Shown in pieces: positions 54,684 through 64,000 of a stretch of DNA of 64,000 bases (position 1 is its first letter; the number at the start of each line of letters is the position of its first letter). A program made the position numbers and the translations under genes. The DNA is from Bin5 sp965242905 (GTDB lineage: Bacteria > Chloroflexota > Anaerolineae > Caldilineales > Caldilineaceae): contig CBDETM010000002.1 in assembly GCA_965242905.1 (NCBI GenBank), forward strand, positions 5,332,001-5,396,000. Reading direction: 5' to 3'. The notes under the pieces were generated by a model that had not been told where the DNA came from, searched no databases, and saw only the letters and a program-made list of their open reading frames with translations.

Positions 54684-56057
54684 ATGTCAGACACGCGAAA
54701 TTCTCACCAGAAGATGAGTCGGCGCGGCTTTTTGCACGCCATGGCCTTGGGCGCAGGCGGCGCCGCGCTAGCCGCTTGTGTAGTGCCAGAAGGAGCCATG
54801 CCGGCGGCTGAAGAGGCTGCCGCGCCGCCACAGGAAAACCTCCCGATAATCTATTGGTCGATGTTCGGTCTGCAGGAGGCCGCGCAAGCTCAGAATCAGG
54901 TCGAGCGCTTTAACGAGCAGACCGGCGAAAACGCCATTTTCATGTCGATCGGCTGGGGCAACGTCACCCAGAAAGCGCAGGTCGCGATCCAGGGCGGCAA
55001 CCCGCCCGACATGGTATCGCTCTGGTCCCAGGCGTATACGTGGGGGCCCCGCGGGCTTCTGCTCCCGCTTGAGGATTACGCTGAACGTGACGGCTTTGAC
55101 GGCGAGGGCTGGTCCAAGCCGGCATGGGAGGCTCTGTGGTCCGACGGCCACCTCTGGGGCACCGGCCATACGCTAAACGTCTTTGCATTGCACAGCAACG
55201 ACACGCTCTTGGAAGAGGGCGGGTTCAGCGCCGACAGCCCACCCGAAACGTTCGCGGACCTGGACGTGATGGCAGAGGCGTTGACTACCCATGACGACGA
55301 TGGCAACATCACCCGGCTGGGCTTCCTTCCCTGGTTGCGATCGGGCAGCCTATGGCACTGGGGCTGGGCCAACGGCGCTCAGTTTTACGATGAGGACACC
55401 GACACCATCACCGCCGGCTCCGAAGAGGCCTTGCTCTATACTCTCGAATGGTTCAAGTCCTACGCAGACAAGTATGACATAGAAAAGATAGACCGCTATG
55501 TTTCCGGCTTTGGCAATCGGAGTTCGCTGACTGAGGATCCCTGGTACGTCGACCTGATCGTGCTGCAGATCGACGGCAGCTGGAAACGGAGTTGGATCCC
55601 GCGCTACGCGCCCGACCTTGACTACTCGGTGTTCAAGTCCCCCTATGGCCCGGGATACGATGAACCAACCAGTCTGGTAGAGATTGGCGCGATGTTCAAC
55701 GTTCCCAACGGCGCCAAGAATCCGGAGGGCGGCTGGCAGCTGGCCCACTTCATGGCCGGCAAGCAGCAGCAGATCGAGTTCGGAAACCTGGTTGGCGACG
55801 TTCCTCCTCTGAACGAGGCTGCCCGCGATCCGGAGTTCCTCAATTCGCTGCCGTTCAATGAGCTATACGTCGAGCTGACTGAGTCGACGGGCGGCCGCGC
55901 GTGGCCGCGCATCCCGGTTCTGGAGCAGTACAAGACGGAGATCCGACGCCTCCAGGACGAGGTCATTCACGGCCAGATCGATCCCCAGCAAGGTCTGGAC
56001 GATATGACGGCCAAGTTGCAGCAGGAGTTGAACGACTTCCGCCAGCAGGTTGGCTGA
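54684..56057 (+). CDS. Sugar ABC transporter substrate-binding lipoprotein
   Basis: 457 residues. N-terminal twin-arginine motif S-R-R-G-F-L (R13, R14) followed by a lipobox ALAAC (Cys32), so exported folded via Tat and lipid-anchored. The mature protein is a type I extracellular solute-binding domain (PIIYWSMFGLQEAAQAQNQ, GGNPPDMVSLW). Start at the ATG at 54684, with AAAGGGGG 4 nt upstream. Followed by two MalF/MalG-type permeases and a GH42 glycosidase, which suggests a galactoside or related oligosaccharide. Confidence 0.92.
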   Translation: MSDTRNSHQKMSRRGFLHAMALGAGGAALAACVVPEGAMPAAEEAAAPPQENLPIIYWSMFGLQEAAQAQNQVERFNEQTGENAIFMSIGWGNVTQKAQVAIQGGNPPDMVSLWSQAYTWGPRGLLLPLEDYAERDGFDGEGWSKPAWEALWSDGHLWGTGHTLNVFALHSNDTLLEEGGFSADSPPETFADLDVMAEALTTHDDDGNITRLGFLPWLRSGSLWHWGWANGAQFYDEDTDTITAGSEEALLYTLEWFKSYADKYDIEKIDRYVSGFGNRSSLTEDPWYVDLIVLQIDGSWKRSWIPRYAPDLDYSVFKSPYGPGYDEPTSLVEIGAMFNVPNGAKNPEGGWQLAHFMAGKQQQIEFGNLVGDVPPLNEAARDPEFLNSLPFNELYVELTESTGGRAWPRIPVLEQYKTEIRRLQDEVIHGQIDPQQGLDDMTAKLQQELNDFRQQVG

Positions 56058-56080
56058 TAGAGACGTCCCAAGGCGCGAAA

Positions 56081-56112
56081 TCCCGGCGGGCTGACTGGTC
56101 AGCCCGCCGGGA
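56081..56112 (+). other. Strong intercistronic hairpin between binding protein and permease
   Basis: TCCCGGCGGGCTGAC (56081-56095) is the exact reverse complement of 56098-56112, leaving a minimal loop. No T-tract follows, so it is more likely an mRNA-stabilising or attenuating structure that keeps the binding protein in excess over the permeases. Confidence 0.75.
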
Positions 56113-56129
56113 GATGGGAGAAGGCGGTC

Positions 56130-57032
56130 ATGACACTTGGACTTACACGGCAGGAACGCCGCCGCTTGCGGGTTGGCGTCCTGTTCGCGCTTCCCTGGAT
56201 TGTCGGATTCCTGAGTTTCACGGTTTTCCCGGTCGCCTACTCGTTCTATTACAGTCTCAACGTGTTTACGACTTTTGGGCAGCCATTGCACTGGGTGGGG
56301 TTGAGCAATTATGTCAAACTGTTGAACGACGATCTCTTTTGGGTCTCACTTTACAATACGATGTACATGGTCGTCTTCGGTGTCTCATTTCACATCGTCC
56401 TAGCCATCATTCTCGGGCTCCTGCTCAATCAGAATCTGCGCGGGGTCTCCGTATACAGAACCGTCTACTATATCCCCACGATCGTCCCTATTGTCGCCAC
56501 ATCGGTGCTCTGGATGTGGGTGTTCAACCCTGAGTTCGGACTGATCAACTCTGCGCTAAGCGTCATCGACGTGCACGGGCCGGGGTGGTTGACCGACCCC
56601 GTCCTGTCAAAGCCGTCGTTGATTCTGATGGGCGTGTGGACGATCGGTGGCACACTGGTGATCTTTTTGGCCGGATTACAGGACATTCCGCAGCATCTTT
56701 TCGATGCAGCGATGATCGATGGTGCGGGGGCCCTGCAGAGGATCAGAAATGTCACCCTTCCGATGCTGTCCCCGGTCATTTTTTTCAATGTAATCATGGG
56801 GGTGATAAGCGGTTTCCAGATTTTCGCCCAGGCTTTTATCATGACCAGGGGCGGCCCGCTGGACACGACCCTGTTTTACGCTTACTACCTCTACCAGAAC
56901 GCCTTCGAGTTTTTTCAGATGCCATATGCTTCGGCCATGGCCTGGATCTTGTTCCTTGTCGTGATGGGAACGACGCTGATCATTTTCCGTAGTTCTGCCC
57001 GTTTAGTTTACTACGAAGGGGAGGAGCGGTAG
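56130..57032 (+). CDS. Sugar ABC transporter permease (MalF type)
   Basis: 300 residues, six membrane helices. The EAA loop is DAAMIDGAGALQRIRNVTLPMLSP. N-terminal RVGVLFALPWIVGFLSFTVFPVAYSF is typical of the CUT1 family. GGGAGAAGG lies before the ATG. Pairs with the second permease 4 bp downstream. No ATPase gene is present here; CUT1 systems often share one MsmX-like ATPase encoded elsewhere. Confidence 0.94.
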   Translation: MTLGLTRQERRRLRVGVLFALPWIVGFLSFTVFPVAYSFYYSLNVFTTFGQPLHWVGLSNYVKLLNDDLFWVSLYNTMYMVVFGVSFHIVLAIILGLLLNQNLRGVSVYRTVYYIPTIVPIVATSVLWMWVFNPEFGLINSALSVIDVHGPGWLTDPVLSKPSLILMGVWTIGGTLVIFLAGLQDIPQHLFDAAMIDGAGALQRIRNVTLPMLSPVIFFNVIMGVISGFQIFAQAFIMTRGGPLDTTLFYAYYLYQNAFEFFQMPYASAMAWILFLVVMGTTLIIFRSSARLVYYEGEER

Positions 57033-57036
57033 GGCC

Positions 57037-57936
57037 GTGGGTAGAACAGCAACGACTCTTAAGCGGCAACAACAGGTGGGAGCCACTGGCCTTGGCAGCC
57101 TCTCAAGGACGCAACGCGAGACCTTGAGCCATTCAGCCAGCCACGTCGGACTTTTCACGGTGGGGCTTCTGTTCTTTCTGCCCTTCTTCTGGCTGGTTAC
57201 TACCTCATTGAAGGATCTGGACCAGATATTCACGCTGCCTCCCATTTGGATTCCCGATCCGTTTCGATGGCAGAACTATCCCGAATCACTGAGTTACTTT
57301 CCTTTCTTTCAGCAGTTGCGCAACACGCTGGTCATTGCAGTTTCAGCAGTATTTCTGACAGTAATTTCCAGTTCGCTGGTCGCATACAGTTTCTCCCGGC
57401 TGCGCTGGCATGGCCGCGACATTCTGTTTTTCGCCATGCTGTCGACGATGATGTTGCCATACCAGGTTACGATGATACCGCTCTTCATCATGTTCCGGAG
57501 TCTCGGCTGGGTCAACACGCTCTTACCGCTGATCGTGCCCCACGCCTTCGGCGTCCCGTTTTTCATTTTCCTGCTTCGTCAGTTCTTCCTCAGTTTGCCA
57601 AGAGACCTGGACGACGCCGCCATCATAGACGGCTGCTCAGAATTCGGTGTCCTGTGGCGGGTGATACTTCCTTTGGCAAAGCCGGCTCTGGCTACGGTAG
57701 CGCTCTTTCAGTTCCTGGGAAGCTGGAACGATTTTATCGGACCGCTGATATACTTGAATGATCCCAGCAAGTACACGCTTTCTCTTGGAATCCAGGTTTT
57801 TGTCAGCACCGTTGGGGTCCAGTGGGGCTGGATGATGGCGGTAACGACCGTGCTGACAGTGCCTGTGATCATCCTCTTTTTCTTTACGCAGAGAACTTTC
57901 ATCCAGGGGATTGCACTCACAGGAATCAAGGGGTGA
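57037..57936 (+). CDS. Sugar ABC transporter permease (MalG type)
   Basis: 299 residues, GTG start with GAGGAG 11 nt upstream. Six membrane helices; EAA loop DDAAIIDGCSEFGVLWRVILPLAKPAL; C-terminal QRTFIQGIALTGIKG is the MalG hallmark. Completes the transport channel with the preceding permease. Confidence 0.94.
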   Translation: MGRTATTLKRQQQVGATGLGSLSRTQRETLSHSASHVGLFTVGLLFFLPFFWLVTTSLKDLDQIFTLPPIWIPDPFRWQNYPESLSYFPFFQQLRNTLVIAVSAVFLTVISSSLVAYSFSRLRWHGRDILFFAMLSTMMLPYQVTMIPLFIMFRSLGWVNTLLPLIVPHAFGVPFFIFLLRQFFLSLPRDLDDAAIIDGCSEFGVLWRVILPLAKPALATVALFQFLGSWNDFIGPLIYLNDPSKYTLSLGIQVFVSTVGVQWGWMMAVTTVLTVPVIILFFFTQRTFIQGIALTGIKG

Positions 57937-58005
57937 ACAACCCGCAGGTTCTGTAGCAGGAATCACATCTGGCCTCGCTTCAAGCCCCGCCCCAAGGAGA
58001 CTCTA

Positions 58006-59994
58006 GTGTCCAGTAAAGATGGCATTTTGATTGGCACCCATTACGAGTATCCGTTCGGCGGTATGGCAACGCGCCCAGAGTGGCTGCCGCGAGGAGAGGA
58101 TGACTGGCGCCGCGATCTGGAAATGATCAAGGATACAGGCTTCGACTCCATCCGCATCCGTATCGGCCTAGACAGCAGCCTTGACGAGGTTTCCCAGCTG
58201 TTGGACATTTGCCAAGAACTTGACATCGGAGTCCTGTTCGGATTCGCAACCTTTTATGTTCACAACAGCTTTATAGAAGCGCATCCCGACGCCAAAGTTA
58301 TCGACCGGAACGGCGTAGCCTATCCACAGCACGAGCATGATTTTCGCTGGCAGCGCGCCTGCATCAACCACCCCGAGTATCGCAGACAGCGGGACCAACT
58401 TCTGGCCGACTGTGCCACTCGTTTTGCTTCACACGCGGCGGTCATCGACTGGGACGTCCACAACGAGCCCAGCATCGGCACGGGGGATCACTCCTGCTAC
58501 AACCCGCACACGCTAAACCAGTACCGTGAAGACTTAGGGGCGCGATTCTCCACGATCACACAGGTAAACGAACGATGGGGAACTGACTTCGAGGGCTTTG
58601 GCGAAGTGGAGCCTCCGACGGAAGTAGAGAAGGATGCAAGTGGCTTCTGGCGTGACTGGAGGGAGTTCATCGCTCGCAATCTGAATGAATTCCTACTGGG
58701 AGGCATTGAAATTATCAAACGGCACGCGCCGGGTGTGCGTGCAAGCTTCAATTACACGGACCCATACCATATTCAGCGCAACGGTCAGGACTGGTGGATT
58801 CTCCCGCAACTGGACTACGCGTCTTCGAGCCACTATTGGGGGTCCGGTCCACGCACCGGGGCGGAGGCAGGTTCGCGGATCGCTCTTCTCAAGGCGCTGG
58901 CCCCAGGCTCCCAGGCATGGTTGACCGAGTGCCAGGGCGGTCCCTTCCGATCGGACATTTTGTGGCGGGGAATAAACATCGATGCTGAAGTTAACCAGGT
59001 CTTCAGTTACGCCAGCCACGCTCATTACTTCTACCGCTGGGACCCACTGATGTCGGGGCCGGAACCGTGGATCAACCACATGGTCGACGCCGACGAGTAC
59101 GACACGGAGAGAAGGCTGGCAACCAAGCGTGTCATTGCCGATCTGCGGCGCTACGAAGATTTGATTGCCTCCGGCGACACAGTGCCGGCCAGGGTCGGCA
59201 TCTATTTGACACGGGAAATGGTTTGGGCGGCCAACGCACGCGAAGCACCCCTAAGTGATGCGGTGGTAGGTCTCTATGCACTCTTCATGGACCTTGGCTA
59301 CGAGGTAACGTTTGTTCCCCATAGCTTTCAAGCCGACTGCGAACTGGAAGTGGTGGCAGTTCCATTCTCTCTGGGAATCTCTGCAGAGGAGGGGAAGGCT
59401 TTTGGAAGCTACATGGAGCGAGGTGGCAGAGTAATCGCCGAACTGCCGATGACGAATCTGGCAGAGTGCCAGCAGGTGGGCGAGCAACTTGGCCTGGCTT
59501 GCCGTGAGTGGATTCGCCCAATATACTTCATCGCCGGGTGGAGTGTGAACGATTCCGATGGGAAGTTCGGCGGCTTTGCTTTTCACGATCAGGTACTACT
59601 GGACGAGTACATGGGGCAACCGATCGCGACCTATCGCGACAGCGGCGAACCGGCCCTGATCAGTTCGGGCCCGGAAGGCCGTCTCCTGATCCCGACATTC
59701 GCACTGGGCCGCTCCTATTTTTCTTCGCTCCACCGAGGACTGCGACGGTTGATTCAGGGCTGGCTTCCCGAATCGTTGCCCCCTGATGTTACAATTCAGG
59801 GCGTGCCCGACGAGTACCGGTCATTGGTGGAGGCCCGCCTGGTAGAGAGCGACCGCGGCAATCTGCTCTTTCTCATCAACCGCTCCGGGTACGACTGGGA
59901 GGTGGAAGTACAACCCAGGGGCTATCAGGCCGAAAAGGTACGGCTGCCCACACATGGCGCCGCCCACAGGCTGGTTCGTAGAACAGGTCCTTAG
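58006..59994 (+). CDS. GH42-like beta-galactosidase
   Basis: 662 residues, GTG start after AAGGAG. TIM-barrel with acid/base E154 in DWDVHNEPS and likely nucleophile E308 in WLTECQGGPF, corresponding to the GH42 T-E-x-x-P/G region. Trimerisation domain (about 395-590, RVGIYLTREMVWA, SYMERGGRVIAELPM) and a C-terminal beta domain follow. No signal peptide, so it acts on imported oligosaccharide. It is the fourth gene of the sugar operon. Beta-galactosidase is the family norm; alpha-arabinosidase is possible. Confidence 0.85.
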   Translation: MSSKDGILIGTHYEYPFGGMATRPEWLPRGEDDWRRDLEMIKDTGFDSIRIRIGLDSSLDEVSQLLDICQELDIGVLFGFATFYVHNSFIEAHPDAKVIDRNGVAYPQHEHDFRWQRACINHPEYRRQRDQLLADCATRFASHAAVIDWDVHNEPSIGTGDHSCYNPHTLNQYREDLGARFSTITQVNERWGTDFEGFGEVEPPTEVEKDASGFWRDWREFIARNLNEFLLGGIEIIKRHAPGVRASFNYTDPYHIQRNGQDWWILPQLDYASSSHYWGSGPRTGAEAGSRIALLKALAPGSQAWLTECQGGPFRSDILWRGINIDAEVNQVFSYASHAHYFYRWDPLMSGPEPWINHMVDADEYDTERRLATKRVIADLRRYEDLIASGDTVPARVGIYLTREMVWAANAREAPLSDAVVGLYALFMDLGYEVTFVPHSFQADCELEVVAVPFSLGISAEEGKAFGSYMERGGRVIAELPMTNLAECQQVGEQLGLACREWIRPIYFIAGWSVNDSDGKFGGFAFHDQVLLDEYMGQPIATYRDSGEPALISSGPEGRLLIPTFALGRSYFSSLHRGLRRLIQGWLPESLPPDVTIQGVPDEYRSLVEARLVESDRGNLLFLINRSGYDWEVEVQPRGYQAEKVRLPTHGAAHRLVRRTGP

Positions 59995-60132
59995 GGTTGC
60001 CTACCAGAGAGGGCCACCTGACGAGAAGAGCGACCCAAGAGATCAGTTTGCGATGGCCGCGACATGAGGAACGTGCACACAAGTGAACGTTTTGTGAGAG
60101 TCTTGGAACTTACCATTCAGAGGGAGAGAGGA

Positions 60133-61239
60133 ATGAAGACAAGAGCAGCTGTAGTGTATGAGCACGACGCTCCAGTCGTAGTAGAAACGCTGACACTGGA
60201 CGATCCCAAAGAGAACGAAGTTCTGTTGCGTATGGGTGCCAGTGGCGTATGTCATTCCGATCTGTCGGTAGTAAACGGAACGATCTATTACCCCCCGCCG
60301 GTTGCGCTAGGCCACGAGGGGGCCGGGGTCGTCGAGCGGATAGGCGCCAATGTCAGCTATGTCAAGCCGGGCGACCACGTCATTCTATCGTTCGTGACCT
60401 ACTGTGAAGAGTGCGCGATGTGCGAGACAGGCCGGGTCTGTCTGTGTCGGGGCATTGACGCGCGCAAAGGCTACCTGCTGGACGATACCTGCCGATTGCA
60501 CAACGCCGCAGGCAAGGACATACCGCAGATGTCCCGCATTGCCACCATGTCGGAATTGGCGGTGGTTCCTGAACAAGCTTTGATAAAGATCGACCCGGGC
60601 TATCCACTGGATCGGGCGGCTCTTGTCGGCTGCGGCGTAACGACCGGCGTGGGCGCCGTGTTGAGGACGGCGAAAGTTGAGGCTGGCAGTACAGTTGCAG
60701 TAATCGGCACGGGAGGAGTCGGCTTGAATGCCGTGCAAGGGGCAAAGATTGCCGACGCTGAGCGCATCATTGCAGTTGACCTGGTGGACAAGAAACTGGA
60801 CTTCGCTCGCCAGTTCGGCGCGACCGACACGGTTAACGGTTCCGAGGTGGATCCTGTCGAAGCAGTCAGAGAGCTATCGGGCGGGTTGGGCGTGGACTAT
60901 GCTTTCGAGGCGATCGGCAGTTCAGTGACGATCAGGCAGGCCTTCGACATGGTCCGCCCGGCTGGGACAGCCGTGGCAATTGGCCTGGCGCGCCATGATG
61001 ATACTGTGTCGATTCCTCCTCAGGAGCTGATTTGGAGTGAGAAAAGCCTGCTCGGCTCCTACTACGGAACGTCTCGTCCGCGGGTGGATATGCCCGAGTA
61101 CCTTCGTCTCTATGATGAAGGGAAGCTGATGCTCGACGAGTTGATCACGCAAACCTACCAATTGGAGCAGATCAACGACGCGTTTGCCGACATGGAAGCA
61201 GGCAAGAATGCCCGCGGCATACTGGCTCTCGATCTATAG
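60133..61239 (+). CDS. Zinc-dependent medium-chain alcohol dehydrogenase
   Basis: 368 residues from the ATG at 60133 (GGGAGAGAGGA before it); an in-frame ATG at 60064 adds 23 residues. Catalytic zinc ligands in GVCHSD and GHEGAG; structural zinc motif CEECAMCETGRVCLC; Rossmann motif VIGTGGVGLNAVQ. Closest in pattern to class III/Zn-type ADH of Chloroflexota and actinobacteria. Separated by 138 bp from the GH42 gene and probably an independent unit. Substrate unknown, NAD(P)-linked. Confidence 0.9.
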   Translation: MKTRAAVVYEHDAPVVVETLTLDDPKENEVLLRMGASGVCHSDLSVVNGTIYYPPPVALGHEGAGVVERIGANVSYVKPGDHVILSFVTYCEECAMCETGRVCLCRGIDARKGYLLDDTCRLHNAAGKDIPQMSRIATMSELAVVPEQALIKIDPGYPLDRAALVGCGVTTGVGAVLRTAKVEAGSTVAVIGTGGVGLNAVQGAKIADAERIIAVDLVDKKLDFARQFGATDTVNGSEVDPVEAVRELSGGLGVDYAFEAIGSSVTIRQAFDMVRPAGTAVAIGLARHDDTVSIPPQELIWSEKSLLGSYYGTSRPRVDMPEYLRLYDEGKLMLDELITQTYQLEQINDAFADMEAGKNARGILALDL

Positions 61240-61270
61240 AACGACATCTTTGGCAGTCGAGTCTGAATGG

Positions 61271-63739
61271 CTACGGCGCATGTGCTTCATCCGTAGCCGG
61301 CAAGCCAATCACGTCTAACGACTTCCACGCAGCGGACTCTGCCAACCATCTATTCTTCACAGCATCAGGCAGCGCGCCGGTATTCAAGCGGTGCGCTGTT
61401 TGTGCGCTACAGCGCAGTTCCACTCCGAAGCTGCCGGTGTTTCGGTCCGCATTTAAGACGCGTTCACGCAGATTGGCCAGACCACTGGCAGCGGCATGGA
61501 TCTCGGCTTCAGTGTGGTCCTCCGCGGCAAGGGTTCCAACCTCTTCGTCGGTCAACCCGTCCTGTAAGCGAGTCAGTAGCCAGCGCCACTGCAAGACTCT
61601 TGCGCCCTCTTCTTCCCAGGCAAGGACGCTCAAGGAAAAGTCGGCCTGGCTGCCAAGTGCTTCCCGATAGAACTGGTACACCGTTCGAAAACTGCGGCTG
61701 AACTGGGCAGACGGCAGATCGCGGCGCGCTTGCCTGCCATAGCCTCTGCTGGAAAGACGCTCGTCCAGAATGGCGACTACGCCCCGGTCAGCGGTCCGCC
61801 TGATCAGGCGGCCGAACCCTTGTTTCAGCGCCAGCGTCATCAACGGGACCATGTACTTTCTGAAGCTACTGCCTTCTTCAATCTCCTCGAGTGCCTTCGT
61901 CCTGGCCTCATGAAGGGGATCGCTTGGGGTGGGAAACGGCAGCTTGTCGAGAACGACAAGGCTCAAGTCGTCGCCAGGCAGATCGACACCTTCCCAGAAG
62001 GACTTTGTCGCCAGCAAAACGCTGTGCGGGGTTTCGCGAAACCAATCCAGAAGCACGCTGCGAGGGAACTGACCTTGGGCCCGCAAAGGCCAGGCGGCGT
62101 CATGCAAGCGTTCATGGACCTGTTGCAGGCCGGACCAGCTTGTGAAGAGACACAAAGCCCTTCCGCGGCTCACATTCAGAAGCCGCTCGATCTCGGCCGC
62201 GACCGCATCAAAGAAGGGGGCTTTGTCTCGCCAGTCGAAAGCAGGCAGGGCGGGCTGATACAGCAGGGCTTGCTCGGGGTAATTGAAGACGGGATCGGCG
62301 ATCAGTTCCAGCGGCTCGCCGGCCACGCCGCATCTGGCCTTGAAGTGCGCGAAGCTGCCCTCAGTTGCCAGAGTGGCGCTCGTGCAGATTACAGTGCGTC
62401 CCTCCTCATCAAAGAGATGCCGGGCCAGGTCGAGGGAGGGATCGATCGGGGCGGCATGAAGACGAAGCCTGAGGCGGTGAGACCCCCTAATCCGTTCGGC
62501 GTAGCGTACAACAAGGTCGTCCCTCGAGCTGCTTGCCACCACCTTCAGTTTTCCCGCTAAAGAACCCAGCCCCTTCACCGCCAGCTCGTAGTTTGCTTCC
62601 TCCTCGGATTCTTCGGCAGAGAGGTGTGGGTGCCCCTCTTCGTTGTGATGGCGGAATGGGTTGGCCTTGCGCATTTCGTCCTGCAATGCACTCAAGTCTC
62701 CAGCAAGCTTCTTCAGCTCATGCAAATCACAATCAATTCGAAAAACTCCCTTATCCGAGATTTGTTCGGCTTCGGCAAATGCCATTCCGTTACGCAGGAC
62801 CACATCTTCGACCCGCGAGTCTTCCAGGTATTTCTTGAAAATGGTCCCCGATAGCAGCTGTTCCAAGGCATAGTTGGAGGTTTCTTCCTCAAAAACCGAA
62901 GTAGCCGTGTTTTCCAACTGGTGCGCCTCGTCAATTACGTAGATTGCAGCTTCAGGCAGGATGGCTTGTCCCATCTCCCCCAACTCCAGGGCGTTGAGCA
63001 GGAGATGGTGATTGGTGATTATCACTTGAGCGTTTCGCGCCTTGGCACGCATCTGATTCACAAAGCAGTTGTCGTCGAAGTGGAGGCAGCTGCGACCGAT
63101 GCAGTCATCGGGGAAACTGACAACCCGGGGCCTCAAGTCGCTCTTCAAGACAAAAGGCAAGTCGTCTACGTCACCGCTATCGGTATCATCCAGCCATCTG
63201 CGCAGATAGGCGACCTGCTCGTCTTCCCGATCAAGAAAGGCAAGACGCTGTCTCTCTACCGTTTCCTTTTCCCACTTGTAGTTGCAGATGTAGCTATTGC
63301 GACCTTTAACGACAATGGCGTCAATCGGTCGATTCAGAACCCGGCGCAAGAAGGGGATATCCTTTCGAAAGAGCTGGTCCTGAAGGGACTTATTTGCGGT
63401 CGCGATGACTACCTTGTACTGGCTGAGAATAGCCGGAAGCAGATAAGCCAGAGACTTTCCCGTTCCTGTTGGGGCCTCGACCAACGCCGGGCGCCGTTCC
63501 AGAATCGCTCTCTTGACGATTTCAGCCATTTCCGATTGGCTGGGGCGCAGTTCGTAATCGGCCATCAGGGATGAAAGCGTCCCGCCGGCGTCGAAAAAGG
63601 AGGCTAGATCTGCAGTTTCCAAAGGAGAAGGACCCTTCTCCCCACTGTCGCTGCCATAGCGCTCCCCCTCCTCCTTTACCTGGCTCTGAAGGAGCTCGCG
63701 TGGCAGTTCCGCAATATAAGTCTGATCGAAGGTTTCCAT
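61271..63739 (-). CDS. dinG: DinG/XPD-type ATP-dependent DNA helicase
   Basis: 822 residues. Walker A EAPTGTGKS (K95), four Fe-S cysteines (SYICNYKW, then DDCIGRSCLHFDDNCF), DEAH box YVIDEAHQLENTA, and C-terminal motifs SFWEGVDLPGD and QGFGRLIRRTADRGVV. Superfamily 2, 5'-3' helicase for R-loops, forks or quadruplexes. The N-terminal 50 residues are polar, and the C-terminus (about 700-822) extends beyond DinG with an unassigned helical part. No exonuclease domain. Stands alone. Confidence 0.92.
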   Translation of the reverse strand: METFDQTYIAELPRELLQSQVKEEGERYGSDSGEKGPSPLETADLASFFDAGGTLSSLMADYELRPSQSEMAEIVKRAILERRPALVEAPTGTGKSLAYLLPAILSQYKVVIATANKSLQDQLFRKDIPFLRRVLNRPIDAIVVKGRNSYICNYKWEKETVERQRLAFLDREDEQVAYLRRWLDDTDSGDVDDLPFVLKSDLRPRVVSFPDDCIGRSCLHFDDNCFVNQMRAKARNAQVIITNHHLLLNALELGEMGQAILPEAAIYVIDEAHQLENTATSVFEEETSNYALEQLLSGTIFKKYLEDSRVEDVVLRNGMAFAEAEQISDKGVFRIDCDLHELKKLAGDLSALQDEMRKANPFRHHNEEGHPHLSAEESEEEANYELAVKGLGSLAGKLKVVASSSRDDLVVRYAERIRGSHRLRLRLHAAPIDPSLDLARHLFDEEGRTVICTSATLATEGSFAHFKARCGVAGEPLELIADPVFNYPEQALLYQPALPAFDWRDKAPFFDAVAAEIERLLNVSRGRALCLFTSWSGLQQVHERLHDAAWPLRAQGQFPRSVLLDWFRETPHSVLLATKSFWEGVDLPGDDLSLVVLDKLPFPTPSDPLHEARTKALEEIEEGSSFRKYMVPLMTLALKQGFGRLIRRTADRGVVAILDERLSSRGYGRQARRDLPSAQFSRSFRTVYQFYREALGSQADFSLSVLAWEEEGARVLQWRWLLTRLQDGLTDEEVGTLAAEDHTEAEIHAAASGLANLRERVLNADRNTGSFGVELRCSAQTAHRLNTGALPDAVKNRWLAESAAWKSLDVIGLPATDEAHAP

Positions 63740-63772
63740 GGGCGGATCATAGCACGCATGTGCGAAGTGTGC

Positions 63773-63812
63773 AAAAGGAAGAACGCCCTCATTGGGCGAA
63801 TTGAGGGCGTTC
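63773..63812 (-). terminator. Terminator of the fasciclin gene
   Basis: Perfect 11-bp stem GAACGCCCTCA (63781-63791) / TGAGGGCGTTC (63802-63812), 10-nt loop, followed on the minus strand by TTCCTTTT. Lies between the fasciclin gene and dinG. Confidence 0.8.
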
Positions 63813-63855
63813 CTGAGACCGGTTTAGGTGCGAAAGCCTAAGCTAACCTTAAGGG

Positions 63856-64000
63856 CTACTGTGAGTTGTTGTCATCGGGATCGGGAAGCAGTTGGTGAAT
63901 GAAGTGGATGACGCCGTTGGAGGCCTCCACGTCAGCCGTGACTATGCTGATTCCTTCGACACTGACAGATCCGTCATCGCCGGTACTGATGTCGATCGTG
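63856..64000 (-). CDS. Fasciclin (FAS1)-domain protein, C-terminal end only
   Basis: The last 47 codons are visible; the gene continues past the window edge. The sequence TIDISTGDDGSVSVEG, then IVTADVEASNGVIHFIHQLLPDP matches the end of a FAS1 domain, where the second part corresponds to the usual D-I-x-A-S-N-G-V-I-H-x-I-D-x-V-L-x-P motif. Ends with a short Asp/Asn-rich tail and TAG. Probably an exported adhesion-type protein. Confidence 0.82.
   Translation of the reverse strand, partial: TIDISTGDDGSVSVEGISIVTADVEASNGVIHFIHQLLPDPDDNNSQ

Overview
The window is a typical high-G+C bacterial chromosome segment with closely packed genes, frequent 1-11 nt overlaps and several GTG/TTG starts. It suggests a member of the Chloroflexota, possibly a Caldilinea-like uncultured lineage. 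The pointers are a stand-alone bacterial Elp3, a pst operon carrying arsC, sulfatase and UxaA sugar-acid genes, a YknXYZ/MacAB-type exporter with its own two-component system, many lipoproteins, and GT-C membrane glycosyltransferases. This placement is an inference from gene content; no rRNA, tRNA or other phylogenetic marker set was seen apart from ribosomal protein L19.

Layout. 1-3852: phosphate uptake operon pstC(partial)-pstA-pstB-arsC-phoU. 4403-5368: lone lipoprotein with its own promoters and terminator. 5670-8283: divergent pair of Elp3 (wobble-uridine tRNA modification) and a Trm9/ALKBH8-like methyltransferase, the most interesting pair in the window. 8347-19476: galactokinase, flavin split-barrel protein, BtrH-like protein, MFS transporter, S9 peptidase, two GT-C glycosyltransferases and a membrane-anchored ADP-ribosylglycohydrolase-family protein. 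19881-26909: minus-strand operon of response regulator, histidine kinase, Gly-rich lipoprotein, HlyD-type adaptor, ABC ATPase, permease and a truncated helix-hairpin-helix lipoprotein. 27312-31641: DinB-fold protein, beta-ketoadipate thiolase, fused CoA-transferase, exported intradiol dioxygenase and a split-barrel protein. 32269-43124: sulfatase, L19, and a long minus-strand run (AroQ, GT4, HD, duplicated UxaA, sulfatase, SIS, MetE-like). 43645-48929: M20 peptidase, xseB, DUF212, receiver-DUF309 fusion and a B12 radical-SAM operon. 49036-52412: Fe-S flavoured operon (SufR-like regulator, moaA, IscA, DUF2203, rhodanese). 53628-61239: Ig-like exported protein, sugar ABC transporter with GH42 glycosidase, and an alcohol dehydrogenase. 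61271-64000: DinG-type helicase and the C-terminal end of a fasciclin protein.

Four copies (around 19.6, 31.8, 43.2 and 52.7 kb) of a non-coding dispersed repeat of about 225-420 bp lie in intergenic DNA. All have the same orientation, a nearly invariant double-hairpin core and a tail of 7-bp repeats. One copy has replaced the 3' end of the helix-hairpin-helix lipoprotein gene. No transposase, integrase, CRISPR array, prophage or RNA gene was recognised.
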